This document shows, in pieces, positions 10,198-19,839 of a stretch of 37,068 nucleotides of DNA. The notes under the pieces were generated by a model that was not told the origin of the DNA, ran no database searches, and worked only from the letters and a program-made list of their open reading frames with translations. Source of the DNA: Terramyces sp. JEL0728. Its lineage: Eukaryota; Chytridiomycota; Chytridiomycetes; Rhizophydiales; Terramycetaceae. Within the stretch, counting starts at the first letter, position 1. Every line of letters begins with the position of its first letter. The stretch covers positions 1 through 37,068 of the forward strand of contig JADIIU010000122.1 in the NCBI GenBank assembly GCA_027603945.1, read 5' to 3'. A program made the position numbers and the translations under genes.

Positions 10198-10377
10198 TTT
10201 GGAATTTGACGTGGATAAATAAAAAAGTTAGTGACACTTGGATGGATAGCAAGTAATGTTCCAAGGGCCGCACTTAAAAGCACCTCTTGCTATGTGTTGG
10301 CGATCACCATCTCACATTCAGGTATTTATCGCTACCACATAGACAGAATACGTCGATAATAATAATGGTTTATTAAA

Positions 10378-11675
10378 CTAGTACAAGACCCTAGTTTGAA
10401 TATTTTCTAAATTAATAAAAATTACCTGGCATTGCGTTGAGCGCATTATGAATGGAAACAAAGTCTTCTTCCTTTTCTACCGTTACATCTGCCATGAAAT
10501 AAGCTACCGCATCTTTGGAATCACAAATTTGCTTTTCAATGTTGTAATCTGAAAGTACTTTGTTGATTTGCTTCAATACACCAGGAACATTTTGATGGAT
10601 ATTGATTACACGGATAGTAAGCGAGTCTGCACTTGGGGATCGAATATCTACCTCTGGGAAGTTGACCGAGCCTAATGTGGACCCAGTGTTAATGTACTTT
10701 ACAAGAGCAGATCCTACTTCAATACCAATAGAAGACTGTGCTTCTTCGGTAGAACCACCTAGATTAATGGCAATTACCGATATGAGGAGTCAAGATAGTG
10801 TTTGGACATCCAATTAAATCAGATTCAAATCCAGGTCCATTTTTAAATGGTTCAACTGGGAACACATCCACAGCTGCACCAGCCAAGTGTCCGCTAACAA
10901 GAGCTTCTTTCAAGGATGGAATATCAACAACAGTACCTCTTGAAGCGTTAATGAAAATGGCACCCTTCTTCATCAATCCAAATTCTCTTTTCCCAACCAT
11001 GTTTTTGGTTTCTGGTGTTTCTGGGACATGTAGCGAAATAAAATCACATTTGGACAGCAATTCTTCTAATGACGGTAACGGAACTGCAGAACCTAGAGGC
11101 ATGGTTTGTAAAATATCAAAAAAGTAGATTTTCATACCAAACGAGTCGGCAAGAACAGACAACTGAGATCCAATGTGTCCATACCCAATAATGCCCAAAC
11201 TCTTTCCTCTAATTTCGTGGCAGTTAGATGAGACCTTGTTCCATACACCGTTATGCAATTCAGTATTACGATCCCCCATTTGTCTCGACAAGGCAATAAT
11301 TTGTGCAATAACCATTTCAGCTACACTTCTACTATTACTGAACGGGGAATTGAAGACGGAAATACCCCGTGAAGCAGCAAATTGTAAATCGACTTGGTTG
11401 GTACCAATACAGAAACAACCAATAACACGCAACTTTTCGGCATGCTGCAATATTTCCTTGGTTAATTGGGTCTTTGAACGGATCCCGATTGCATGTACGT
11501 CCTTGATTTTTTCTTTTAGAGTTTCAATATCAAGAGCTTTAGGATGTGATTCAACCTGATAACCAGCATTGCGCAGGATATTTTGACCAGTTTCATTTAG
11601 TCCTTCTAGTAAGAGCACTTTGATATCACCGGAATTGAATGGCTTTAGGGTCTTTGAACGGATACTCGCACGCAT
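10378..11675 (-). CDS. SER3: D-3-phosphoglycerate dehydrogenase
   Basis: The CDS is complement(10378..10406, 10426..10758, 10778..11675), giving 419 aa with two 19-nt introns. It catalyses the NAD-dependent first step of serine synthesis from 3-phosphoglycerate. The substrate-binding domain is followed by the Rossmann motif GIIGYGHIG (about 161-169), the catalytic set Arg246 in NASRG, Glu275 in VFPVEP and His298 in LTPHIG, and a C-terminal ACT domain (about 345-419) ending in QTRVLY. The last exon is only 29 nt and supplies the conserved C-terminus; without it the protein would end at MPGN. An ACT domain suggests serine feedback control. Confidence 0.96.
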
Positions 11676-11737
11676 ATTGAATTATTTTTTATGAAAAATT
11701 TCCTTATATTTCAATGATGGAGTTGAAAGATCTCTTG

Positions 11738-11743
11738 CACGTG
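11738..11743. promoter_or_regulatory. CACGTG E-box upstream of SER3
   Basis: A palindromic CACGTG followed by AC sits 63 bp upstream of the SER3 start codon. CACGTGAC is the reverse complement of GTCACGTG, the yeast Cbf1 / CDEI-type bHLH site (RTCACRTG). Cbf1 controls amino-acid metabolism genes, so a role at SER3 is plausible but inferred. Confidence 0.3.
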
Positions 11744-11927
11744 ACCATAGACTCACAATTGCTTAGTAATCCAAAGTCAAACACAGTGCGGAATCGTTTG
11801 ATTGCAAAATGTTCCTAGAAATACTTTAATCTCGAGGAATATTATTTCTTGTTCCAGGCGCTGTCAGTTTGCTTGGACAATTATCTTGCTACAATATCAA
11901 ACCCAACTATGTTTGTATACATGTTTA

Positions 11928-12887
11928 TTATATGAACAACGTAGTATCGGCATTAGCGCAAATCCTGGTGACATCCGCCTTGTTCTTTGCAACTTCCTTT
12001 GTGTTTTGATCAATTTCACTCTGATCTCCCTTAATTTTAGCTGCATTCAACTCGCAAGTGTTTTTCAAGACCTTGTTGCGTTGTTTTTGGCAATTAATAG
12101 CAGTCTTAACTTTTGGATCAGTGGCACTTTGGATTGCTGGGTCAAAGGAGCTGTGTTCGTTTGCATTTGCGGTTTTTCCGTCTTGAGCAAGTGTCTTTTC
12201 GTCACCGTTTTCTGGACACACTTTATTCGCGTTAATTACTGCTTGGTCTCCATCACCAGGTAATTTAGAAATGTCGATTGCGTCAAAGCCAGAAGCTTTA
12301 GTTCCGCTTGCAGTTAAAGAACCTGCAGCCTTTGTTGCTTTCTTGGCATTCTTTTTTCCTTTGGTTTTCTTGGTTGCTTTTGCCTTTGTTGCTTTTGCTT
12401 TGGTTGTTTTAGCTTTGGTTGTTGCACCAGTTCCAGTTGTAGCTACTGCTGCAGCACTTCCACCGGTTGAAATAAATAATGAAGTATCGACATTTGCACA
12501 AGCAGTGTTGACAGATGCAATGTTGTTTTTGACGTTTTTGGAGTGATCAGCGATTTTGGCTTGGTCGCCAGTAATATTGGCTTCGTTCAGCAAGCATTGG
12601 TTCTTTAACACTTTGTTGCGGAGTTTTTGGCACTGAATGGCAGCTTTGGTCTTGGCATCTTTGGCTGCAGCTATTGCAGGATTGAACAATTGCAATTCAG
12701 CAGATTCACCAAGCTCACCTTTTTGGGATAGGGTTTTTGGGTCAGATCCAGGCGGACATACCTTGTCAGCATTAGCCAGTGCAGCATTCCCATCGCCAGG
12801 AAGGGTAGAGATATCAACGGCAGAGAAACCAGCTGGAGCTGAAGGGGTAGCAGCGAGGGCAATAGATACTAATACTATAAATTTCAT
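11928..12887 (-). CDS. secreted protein with two 119-aa tandem repeats, unknown function
   Basis: An intronless gene of 319 aa. Residues 1-19 (MKFIVLVSIALAATPSAPA) are a signal peptide. Two repeats of exactly 119 residues follow, at 21-139 and 201-319, without gaps; both begin F(S/D)A(V/I)DIS(T/K)LPGDG and end in D(T)(S/T)LFI. Each has four cysteines at equal positions (44, 86, 98, 130 and 224, 266, 278, 310), likely forming two disulfides per unit. The linker (140-200) is made of Thr/Lys/Ala repeats (TKAKATKAKATKKTKGKK) and is strongly basic. I do not recognise the domain; a cell-surface or extracellular role is inferred from the signal peptide. A TATA-like GATAAATA lies about 25 bp upstream of the start. 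Confidence 0.85.
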   Translation of the reverse strand: MKFIVLVSIALAATPSAPAGFSAVDISTLPGDGNAALANADKVCPPGSDPKTLSQKGELGESAELQLFNPAIAAAKDAKTKAAIQCQKLRNKVLKNQCLLNEANITGDQAKIADHSKNVKNNIASVNTACANVDTSLFISTGGSAAAVATTGTGATTKAKTTKAKATKAKATKKTKGKKNAKKATKAAGSLTASGTKASGFDAIDISKLPGDGDQAVINANKVCPENGDEKTLAQDGKTANANEHSSFDPAIQSATDPKVKTAINCQKQRNKVLKNTCELNAAKIKGDQSEIDQNTKEVAKNKADVTRICANADTTLFI

Positions 12888-13409
12888 GTTAATGAAAAAT
12901 AGTTTTTGGTGTATTTATCATCGGTTCCTGGATTAGGCTACATATCAAGGGTCTGCTTTTTGATTTGGGCTTTGTTTCATCATTGGTAGGAATTTGTTGC
13001 AGGATAAATATATTGATAGAGCGCTTTCTTTAAAGCCAGAAAGGAAACACTCTCACACATGCGGTATTTTTTTCTTGTAATTCTAATTTATACTGCTGGT
13101 ATAGTGGATTTTTTGGCTGCGGGCTCATTCCAACCCCACTAAAGATCCCTATATCACTATCAGCAGGAAAGCCCAAAGATCCTTGATCCATCTTTCCGGT
13201 TCCTAAAGGCTCAAATAGATTGGTAACATTTCATTATGTACATTTTTTGAATAGTCATTTCAATAAGGGTGGAACTAGAAACCAGTGATTCGCATTGTCA
13301 ATGAATAAACTAATTGGAACATGTCCAGAGAGTATGTCCATCAAAAATGACTGTTCAAATGACTAACACCACGTGACTTGTATATGTCTTCTCACTTCTC
13401 AGAAACTTT
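12888..13409. other. divergent promoter region of the secreted-protein and RBR genes
   Basis: A 522-bp gap between divergent start codons. It contains an AT-rich AAATATATTGA near 13006-13016, a TATA-like GATAAATA on the minus strand at about 12912-12920, and a CACGTGAC at 13370-13377 just upstream of the RBR gene. No coding exon or RNA gene is apparent. Confidence 0.35.
13370..13375. promoter_or_regulatory. CACGTG E-box upstream of the RBR ligase gene
   Basis: The same CACGTGAC sequence as upstream of SER3, here 35 bp before the start codon of the RBR ubiquitin ligase. Its position suits a bHLH (Cbf1-like) site, but a six-base palindrome can occur by chance. Confidence 0.25.
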
Positions 13410-14853
13410 ATGAATGAACAAGAGCAAGAAATAATTGCATTAAAGGTGCCCAATTCTAATCCAGGGCATATACGAGGATTTATTCCTTACCGACAACACT
13501 CTTTCAATCCCCATAGAAAACAACACTAATTTAAAAATTGAAAATCAAATTTACGAAATTAATCACTTGCCGGATATCCAATTACACTTTGAATACAATC
13601 CAAACTATCCGGAATCTGAATATTTAACATTGAAGCTGGAGTGTGCATGGATTTCCAATTTGCAGGAGCTTTACGATTTATTTTATTCATGGTGGGAAGA
13701 ACAACGGACAGTAGTTTTATTTCAGATCATTGATTTCTTACAGCATGATTTATTCAATCATTTTGATTGGGCAAAGGAGGTTGATGTGGATTCGTTTGGG
13801 GCTATCATTGAAAAACTGCAGCCTGGCACTGATACAGCTCATTCTGCGAATCCAGCTATTGAAAATACTGTAAATTCAACCCCTTCCAACTGTCCGGGAG
13901 CACGGCCGAAGGATATTGAAAGTCAAAACAACCCAAACAGAGCCAAAGTCACTGTACTTGAAATTCCAAACATCAGCTACGAAATATTTGATTCGTTATT
14001 AGAGTTCCACAAATTCAAGACAAAGCAGGTATTTGAAGGTAAAAAGCATACTTGCGGTATTTGCATGGAGTCAAAACCAGGAACAGAATGCTTTCAATTC
14101 CAGTTATGCAAACATGTGTTTTGCACTGACTGCATCACTACTTTTTTCAAGTATCTGGTGGAACAAGGAGATGTTGCTCAAGTATGTTGCCCAGATCAAC
14201 AATGTAAGAAAGAATCTCTCAATAATCCTATTAATAACGGCCTACACCATATTCCGTATTCAGACTTGCAGAAATTATTAACAGAAAAAGAACTAGATCG
14301 ATACTATTTGCTTTTTTACAAACGTTCATTGCAAGACCGCAAAGATGTTACTTATTGCCCGAGACCAATGTGCCAATACCCATGTACTTTAGAAGGTGAA
14401 AAGAAACTAGTGATTTGCAAAGCTTGTGACTACTGCTTCTGTTTTTACTGCAACCAAACATGGCACGGCTACTCTCAAGCCTGTCAAATGCGAAAACAAG
14501 ATCAAATCATTATAGATTATATGAACAGTGAAGATGAAGTCAAGGAACTATTTGAACTTCAATTTGGCAAAGAGAATTTGGTGCGAATGGTTGAACGCTA
14601 CCACAGCGGCGTGCTCACTGAAGAATACCTACATCAAAATTCACAGAAATGTCCACGGTGTAGCACATGGATTGAAAAGCATAGTGGTTGTAATCACATT
14701 ACTTGTACCTGCAACTGCCATTTCTGCTTCTTGTGCGGAAATGAACTTGGGCTAGATCCACTTTTGCATTACTCTTCTGGGCCATGTAAAAACAAACTAT
14801 TTCATGGCGCGAAACAAGAGTTTGATGAGGATGGAAATCCAATATTCCACTAG
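13410..14853 (+). CDS. RNF14-type RBR E3 ubiquitin ligase (RWD + RING-IBR-RING)
   Basis: The CDS is join(13410..13445, 13465..14853), giving 474 aa. A 19-nt intron at 13446-13464 follows a 12-codon first exon; splicing creates EIIALKGIYEDLF, the typical start of an RWD domain (about 1-110). RING1 begins at CGICMES (about 209), followed by an IBR with CPRPMCQYPC and CKACDYCFCFYC, and RING2 CPRCSTWIEKHSGCNHITC, whose Cys421 in SGCNH corresponds to the catalytic cysteine that accepts ubiquitin from the E2. The domain order RWD-RBR is that of RNF14/Itt1, linked to translation termination and to clearing of stalled or crosslinked ribosomes. All zinc ligands appear present. Confidence 0.94.
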
Positions 14854-14946
14854 CAAGGCCAGCTTGCTAGTATTACGGGAAATGCAGTTATGCGCATTGG
14901 TCTCATGTAATAAATACCCGTCAGAGTTGTCACTTTTTTTTTGAAA

Positions 14947-15117
14947 ATGTTGAGAACATTCAGGACAATCAGAAATATCAGACCTAAACTAAGGACAATA
15001 GCAATAAAACCAAAACCAGCACAAATTCAACTACGTGCGATTAATGTTTCAACTTGCCCTACACTTTGTTTCTCTACCAATTTATTAGATGACGGGGTAA
15101 TTTGTTTTTTATATTAG
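14947..15117 (+). CDS. possible 56-aa mitochondrial microprotein
   Basis: A short ORF starting MLRTFRTIRNIRPKLRTIAI: an N-terminus rich in Arg, Lys and Ile with no acidic residues, like a mitochondrial targeting peptide. It follows a T-run at 14934-14942. A GT at about 15097 and AG at 15117 could form a 21-nt intron, but the next exon would stop at once. I recognise no family. The rest of the 14854-15262 gap shows nothing else, only A/T-rich sequence full of stops. Confidence 0.25.
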   Translation: MLRTFRTIRNIRPKLRTIAIKPKPAQIQLRAINVSTCPTLCFSTNLLDDGVICFLY

Positions 15118-15278
15118 TAGGGTTAAGATAGGAATTGTTAATAAAGAGAGGATATTTTAGTTTTTAATTAGTTCTTTGGAGTTGATTAGGATACAAACGA
15201 GAGGTGAACTGATAACCACCGCAATAAATCAAAGAGTTTGGATTAATCTAGAGAATTGTTTATTAAAAGATTGGAGCA

Positions 15279-16780
15279 TCAGGCGGGCAAATTCCTTTGG
15301 CTGGCAGCTTTCCACTGAAATATTGTTATTGTGCAGCTGTTTGGACTAATAACAGAAGAATGCCCTGTTGCATTATTGCGGACAAGAATAGCGTTCTTGT
15401 CGCCATTCGAGTTCATCAGTGACGTTACCGCTTGGGCACTAGAGAATGGAGTTACAGGGTCAAACGTGTTTCCAACGAGCATGATGGTATTGGCAAACTT
15501 TTTGTTCCATGGGCCAGTATATCTCTCCTGCTTTTCGTAGAATGGCCAAGTACGGCTGGATTAGCAATAATTTACCATGCAGATAGCTCCCATCCAAGTT
15601 GTTTTGCACCCAATTTAGAAATCTTTGATTTTTCATCTACCAACGATACCCATTCGTTCAAAGAGTGTTTTCTTGTTGAATCGCCAGTATCAGCACATAC
15701 AATTGCCGATGCCTTTTGTATTTGATCCAAGAAACTTGATTGTAGACTGCACTTGTCTGAAATCAGCTCGCCAAATTGGTTTGAAAACAAATCAGTTACA
15801 TTTCCTTTAAGGGCAGCTTGGATTGCAGCAGCCAGTGGTGGCCATTGTGCAGGACTGTACATCATTGTGAATAGAGTTGCGTCCAGCATTTCAGCGGTAA
15901 ACATTAGAGGAACATTGGTGGTCGTAAACATTGGATTTTCCTCTAATCTTTTCTTTAATTCAAAAGTAGCCTGTTTGGCGGTTTTGCCAGAAACTTTTAA
16001 AGGGCAGTTTGGAGATCTATCACACTGCAGATAGAACTGGTCCAGTGTCCTATCGAGGTCCTTCAAACCGTTCAAGAAGCTACAGTCAGTGAATAGTTAC
16101 TTGGATAAATCAGTAGTGTAGAAATCTGGATGCACAACACCATCGAGAACCATTTTCCCCACTTTATCTGGAAAGAGATTTGCATAAACATTCCCAAGAA
16201 AAGTGCCATAGGAAATCCCCATATAATTCATCAGATCCATTCCAAGAGCTTGTCTAATCAAATCCATATCTCTAGCCGTGTTTGGAGTGGAAACGTATCC
16301 CAACGTGTCGTTGCTGTATTTTTGACATTGCTTTCCCAATAGTTCAGTATACCCGGCAAACTTGGATAATTGGGCCTTGGTGGGATTGTAAGGCAGGAAT
16401 TGAACTCCTTGTTCAAATAACCCATTTATAGTTTGTGAGGCATGGGCAGCATCGGTTCCACAAATAATAGGAATTGCATTCCCAACGCCTCTAGGATCAA
16501 ACCCAATGATATCGTATTGTCCACCAGCTAACTTATTCAGCAGTTTTCCACGTCGTTCAACACTGTCCACACCAGAACCACCTGGACCGCCAGGGTTATG
16601 CAGAATGTATCCTTTGCTGTTACTAGCCTTGTAATTTATCAATGGGATGCTTATATGACGCGAATCTGGATTAAAGTGATCCAAAGGCACCAACAACGAG
16701 CTACACTCCAAATTGTCACCGCAAGGAGTCCAAATCAAGTTTGAGGCAGAGGCAAGAGAAGTTAGTAGAGTAAATTGCAT
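15279..16780 (-). CDS. secreted alpha/beta hydrolase of the tripeptidyl aminopeptidase (TAP) family
   Basis: The CDS is complement(15279..15555, 15576..16079, 16101..16780), giving 486 aa, with introns of 20 and 21 nt. MQFTLLTSLASA is a signal peptide. Family motifs are HNPGGPGGSG (oxyanion region), nucleophile elbow GISYGTFLG with Ser190, Asp427 in DPVTPF and His460 in TGHSS, a complete triad. The upstream in-frame ATG at 16840 is rejected because a TATAAATA lies between the two ATGs. Oddity: the last residues in this frame (FQWKAASQRNLPA) are unlike the family, while a +1 shift near 15335 reads QYFSGKLPAKGICPPDAPIF, a typical TAP-like C-terminus, and ends at 15263. This suggests a one-base insertion, a frameshift or a base-call error. 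Substrate is unknown. Confidence 0.88.
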
Positions 16781-16803
16781 TGTTGGTGCTTGTTTTCTGC
16801 CTC

Positions 16804-16811
16804 TATTTATA
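16804..16811 (-). promoter_or_regulatory. TATA box of the TAP-like hydrolase
   Basis: TATAAATA on the minus strand ends 24 bp before the chosen start codon at 16780. Transcription would begin close to the ATG, giving a very short leader. This placement argues against the alternative start 60 nt upstream. Confidence 0.5.
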
Positions 16812-16930
16812 AACTTGCCAAGGTCGACACTAAACACCAATTGCCATTTTGAACATTAGACTCACAAGGGCTAAAGCAATCACCACTGAAAGAAATTATC
16901 TAGTTTTGCATTCGGCCTAAAGGGTATTAA

Positions 16931-17236
16931 TGGTCCGATATTTTCCCGTTCCAATTTAGGAACATAATAGATGTTTTATGGTTGGCAAAGGATAGCGAGC
17001 ACCTAAGAGAATCTCCTTTATTAAACCTTCAAGTAACCACTAGAAGCACCAAGAGACATATCCAGATATTTGCTCAAAGAGTGGCGGATTACTTTCCTTG
17101 CTGCTCAAATCTGAATCTCCTTATCCTACTAGAGTTTAAATTTGGATATAAACCAATATTTCCCTACATTGACACTACACGTGAACTATTGTGCAATCCA
17201 CAATTCTCACTGACAAGTTTATTACCTAATAATTGA
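16931..17236 (+). pseudogene. open frame without start codon, possible gene relic
   Basis: In the 637-bp gap between divergent hydrolase and carrier start codons, one frame stays open for 101 codons (DIFPFQFRNIIDVLWLAKD ... CNPQFSLTSLLPNN) with no plausible ATG and no upstream exon that I can connect by a short intron. The leucine-rich composition and spacing vaguely recall F-box/LRR proteins. It may be a truncated pseudogene, an unrecognised terminal exon or chance. The remainder of the gap (17237-17417) is AT-rich promoter-like sequence. Confidence 0.25.
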
Positions 17237-17417
17237 ATATGAAGCTCGTGTGGTAGATTTTTCAGCATCGAGTTCGAAAAAAAGGTTAATTGACCCAAGT
17301 ACGAGTATTAGGATACGGCGGGTTAGTAGTTCCCTTCAATACAACTTGACAAGTGATTTATCACAATCTTTAAATAATATTTAAAATTTTTTTTGTCAAA
17401 TTCAAATTCGCGTAGCA

Positions 17418-18398
17418 ATGCGGAAAAAAGAAGTACCATTACATAAAGTAGCGATTGCTGGCGGGTTAGGAGGAACGATGGCCGATGCCCTTCTCCATGG
17501 GTGATTATTGACTAACTAGCAGCATGGACACATTAAAAACAAGGATGCAAGGTCAACTAACGTCAAAATCAACAAAGTATACAGGAATATACCCTTCACT
17601 AACCATATTATACAAAGAAGAAGGGATACGCGGCTTCTTTGGCGGATTTTCCGCTTCATTAATTGGGTCATGTCTGTCAACTACCGTATATTTTGGGCTA
17701 TACGAGACATTTAAAAGGGATTTTATTGGGAACGGATTTAATCAGGAATTATCATTCTTTGTCGCAGGAGGTTTGGCTGATACTGTTGCTTCAGTATTTT
17801 ATGTGCCGTCAGAAGTACTCAAGACTAGGCTGCAGCTACAAGGAAGACACAATAATCCACACAGTTTATCTGCACACAACTACAGGAATACATATGACGC
17901 ATTCATGAGTGTAAGTGTATCTTAATCCAGATTTATACAAAACGGGGGTTGCGTGGACTTTACTACGGGTGGGGTGCTACTCTTCTTAGAGATGTACCCT
18001 ACTCTGCAATCCAATTCACAATATACGAGACAATCAAAAAATATTTCAAACGATTCACAGAAGATGGAAAGCTGACTTCATTACATGATTTGGTTGCAGG
18101 TGCTTGTTCCGGAGGGATTTCTGGAGCAGTTACTACTCCGCTAGACGTAGTTAAAACATACTTGCAAACACAAAAGAGAATACCAAAGACAACTGCGTTC
18201 TTGAACATGAATGATCTGACTTTGGTAAAGAGTGGCCATATGTACACTGGAATATTCAGTGCATTTAGAGGTATTTATAAGCAGAATGGTATGAATGGTT
18301 TGTTTAGCGGCGTACTAGTGCGCAGCGTATGGACTGGCTCTCAATCCATGGCAATGTTTTTCTTGTACGAATATTTCATTTCTTTAATGGAGGAATAA
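17418..18398 (+). CDS. mitochondrial carrier family transporter
   Basis: The CDS is join(17418..17500, 17520..17910, 17931..18398), giving 313 aa; introns are 19 nt (17501-17519) and 20 nt (17911-17930). Three carrier repeats are visible with signature motifs MDTLKTRMQ, VPSEVLKTRLQLQG and TPLDVVKTYLQTQ, each with downstream glycine-rich helices (GIRGFFGGF, GLRGLYYGW, GMNGLFSGV). The family moves metabolites or cofactors across the inner mitochondrial membrane. The order of motifs resembles the yeast Ymr166c/SAM-carrier-like branch, so the substrate stays open. The first intron has two adjacent acceptors (TAG and CAG, 3 nt apart); use of the second gives a 22-nt intron and loses one residue. 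The stop codon is 5 bp from that of the convergent 2OG oxygenase gene. Confidence 0.93.
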
Positions 18399-18403
18399 AG
18401 CGT

Positions 18404-19760
18404 TTATTTTCTAACATGATGTGGGATTGTGTACAATACTTCTGTTCTGATTACATATTTTGCATCGCCCAATTGTCCTAGCGTATCCATCACCGCACTA
18501 CCTTCGTGTAGCATGCTTCCCTCAGTGTCGCCGTGGGGGAATACCAATATATCGCCCATTTTTGGCAAAATTGGCCTAGCATCAAGGAACCCTATGTCTA
18601 CACTAGGAGTGAAGAACGTGGTTGCTCCTCCTTTAAAGTCATCGTTCAATCTGATCAAGAATGTCAGTTTACTCCATCTATCTCCGTAATTATCATATTC
18701 ATATTTACCATCTTTGCTAATTCCACTTCCAGGCCAAGCTCCGTCAATATGCGGTCTATATACTGACCCAGGAGTATATCTGTAAACCCTCCATCTGGCA
18801 TTGATACCAGCAACTTCTCCACCGATGACCTGAGGCAGCAAATGTTTACATCTATTAAATATAGTATTATTTAATTCTTCGTCTGCCAGCCAAAAGAAAT
18901 TATGTGCTAGAACACTCTTTAAATCTTTTGCTGATCCTCCAGCAGGCGTATCTGGAGTGAATCCCACTATCTCTGCCATTTGCCTGATAGTATTACATTC
19001 ATAAGGCGATAATACCGACTGTAAGACAAACGCTCCGGGTAAAAATGGCACATCGTGCCTTTTGACAGTAGAATCATATTTCGTCATATCCACAGTTCCA
19101 GATTCAGATAAATATAGTGTCATCGGATGAAGGTTCGGTGGCTTTCTATCAGGACCAGACTCTTTGTAAATCATTTTGAATTTAGATTTGACAGAGTCCG
19201 AATCTAATGTTGGGGCATCTGTTGGATCCCAAAAGCCAACTTTTGGCGGAGGAGACCATGGTTGATGTTTTCGGAGTGGATGAGAAGTCTGCTTGCCAGG
19301 ATTAGCTACCAAAACCAGTCCTGGATCGGCAGTTCTTAGAATAGCATCTAATGCTTGGTATACTTCTGGCGGAGCAAAATTATCGTCATAGCCGGCTGCA
19401 TCACAATCTCTTGTCCACCGCTGCAGCGCTCCAAGCTTTGGTACTTGTCCTCTAGCTCGCATTTCATCCAATGAGTGAATGGCATCTCTCCACCTTTTTA
19501 AAATTAATGTACCTTCCGTCTCGCAATGCATCCGATACTTTCCCTGAAGCTGTTTGGCCTTTTCTTTGGCTCAGTTGATGCAAATACACTCTAATTTGTT
19601 TGTATCTTTGCTCGTGAATCATGTCTTCGTTCTTTGCAAGAATTGCCAAGGTTTTGGTAGTAATTTCGAAATCCTCGTTGCTGATTTCCTGGATATCGTT
19701 TTCATTGAGCTCTAGCTGTTGCAACTTTCTCTTTTTCTGCTGTTTTGCAAGCTTCCCCAT
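18404..19760 (-). CDS. 2OG-Fe(II) oxygenase with N-terminal PPR-like segment
   Basis: The CDS is complement(18404..19493, 19513..19760), giving 445 aa with one 19-nt intron. The C-terminal half is a prolyl-hydroxylase-type double-stranded beta-helix: His331 and Asp333 in RPHIDGAW, His412 in LHEGS bind iron, and Arg432 in YVIRTEVLY should bind 2-oxoglutarate. The N-terminus is a Lys/Gln-rich coil (MGKLAKQQKKRKLQQLEL). The intron junction creates ALRDGRWRDAIHSLDEMRA followed by GQVPKLGALQRW, which has the spacing of a pentatricopeptide-type helical hairpin. Substrate unknown. It shares a 79-bp divergent promoter with the KNL2-like gene. Confidence 0.88.
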
Positions 19761-19839
19761 TTTAAATTGAAAAATATTTCAGGTGAAACTCAAGCCACAC
19801 AAATACTTGCTCTGAAATCTCGAGTGTTGGTTGAAAATA

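Noticed and set aside
12271..12936. Hydrophobic plus-strand frames opposite the secreted protein gene
   Set aside because: They mirror the Lys/Ala/Thr repeats; the minus strand has the signal peptide and the matched repeats.
15319..15345. GC-AG intron to explain the hydrolase C-terminal frame change
   Set aside because: Candidate GC-AG segments (20 and 23 nt) lead into the third frame, not the one with the family-like C-terminus.
16781..16840. Upstream start codon for the TAP-like hydrolase
   Set aside because: A TATAAATA lies between the two ATGs, and the extension would bury the signal peptide.
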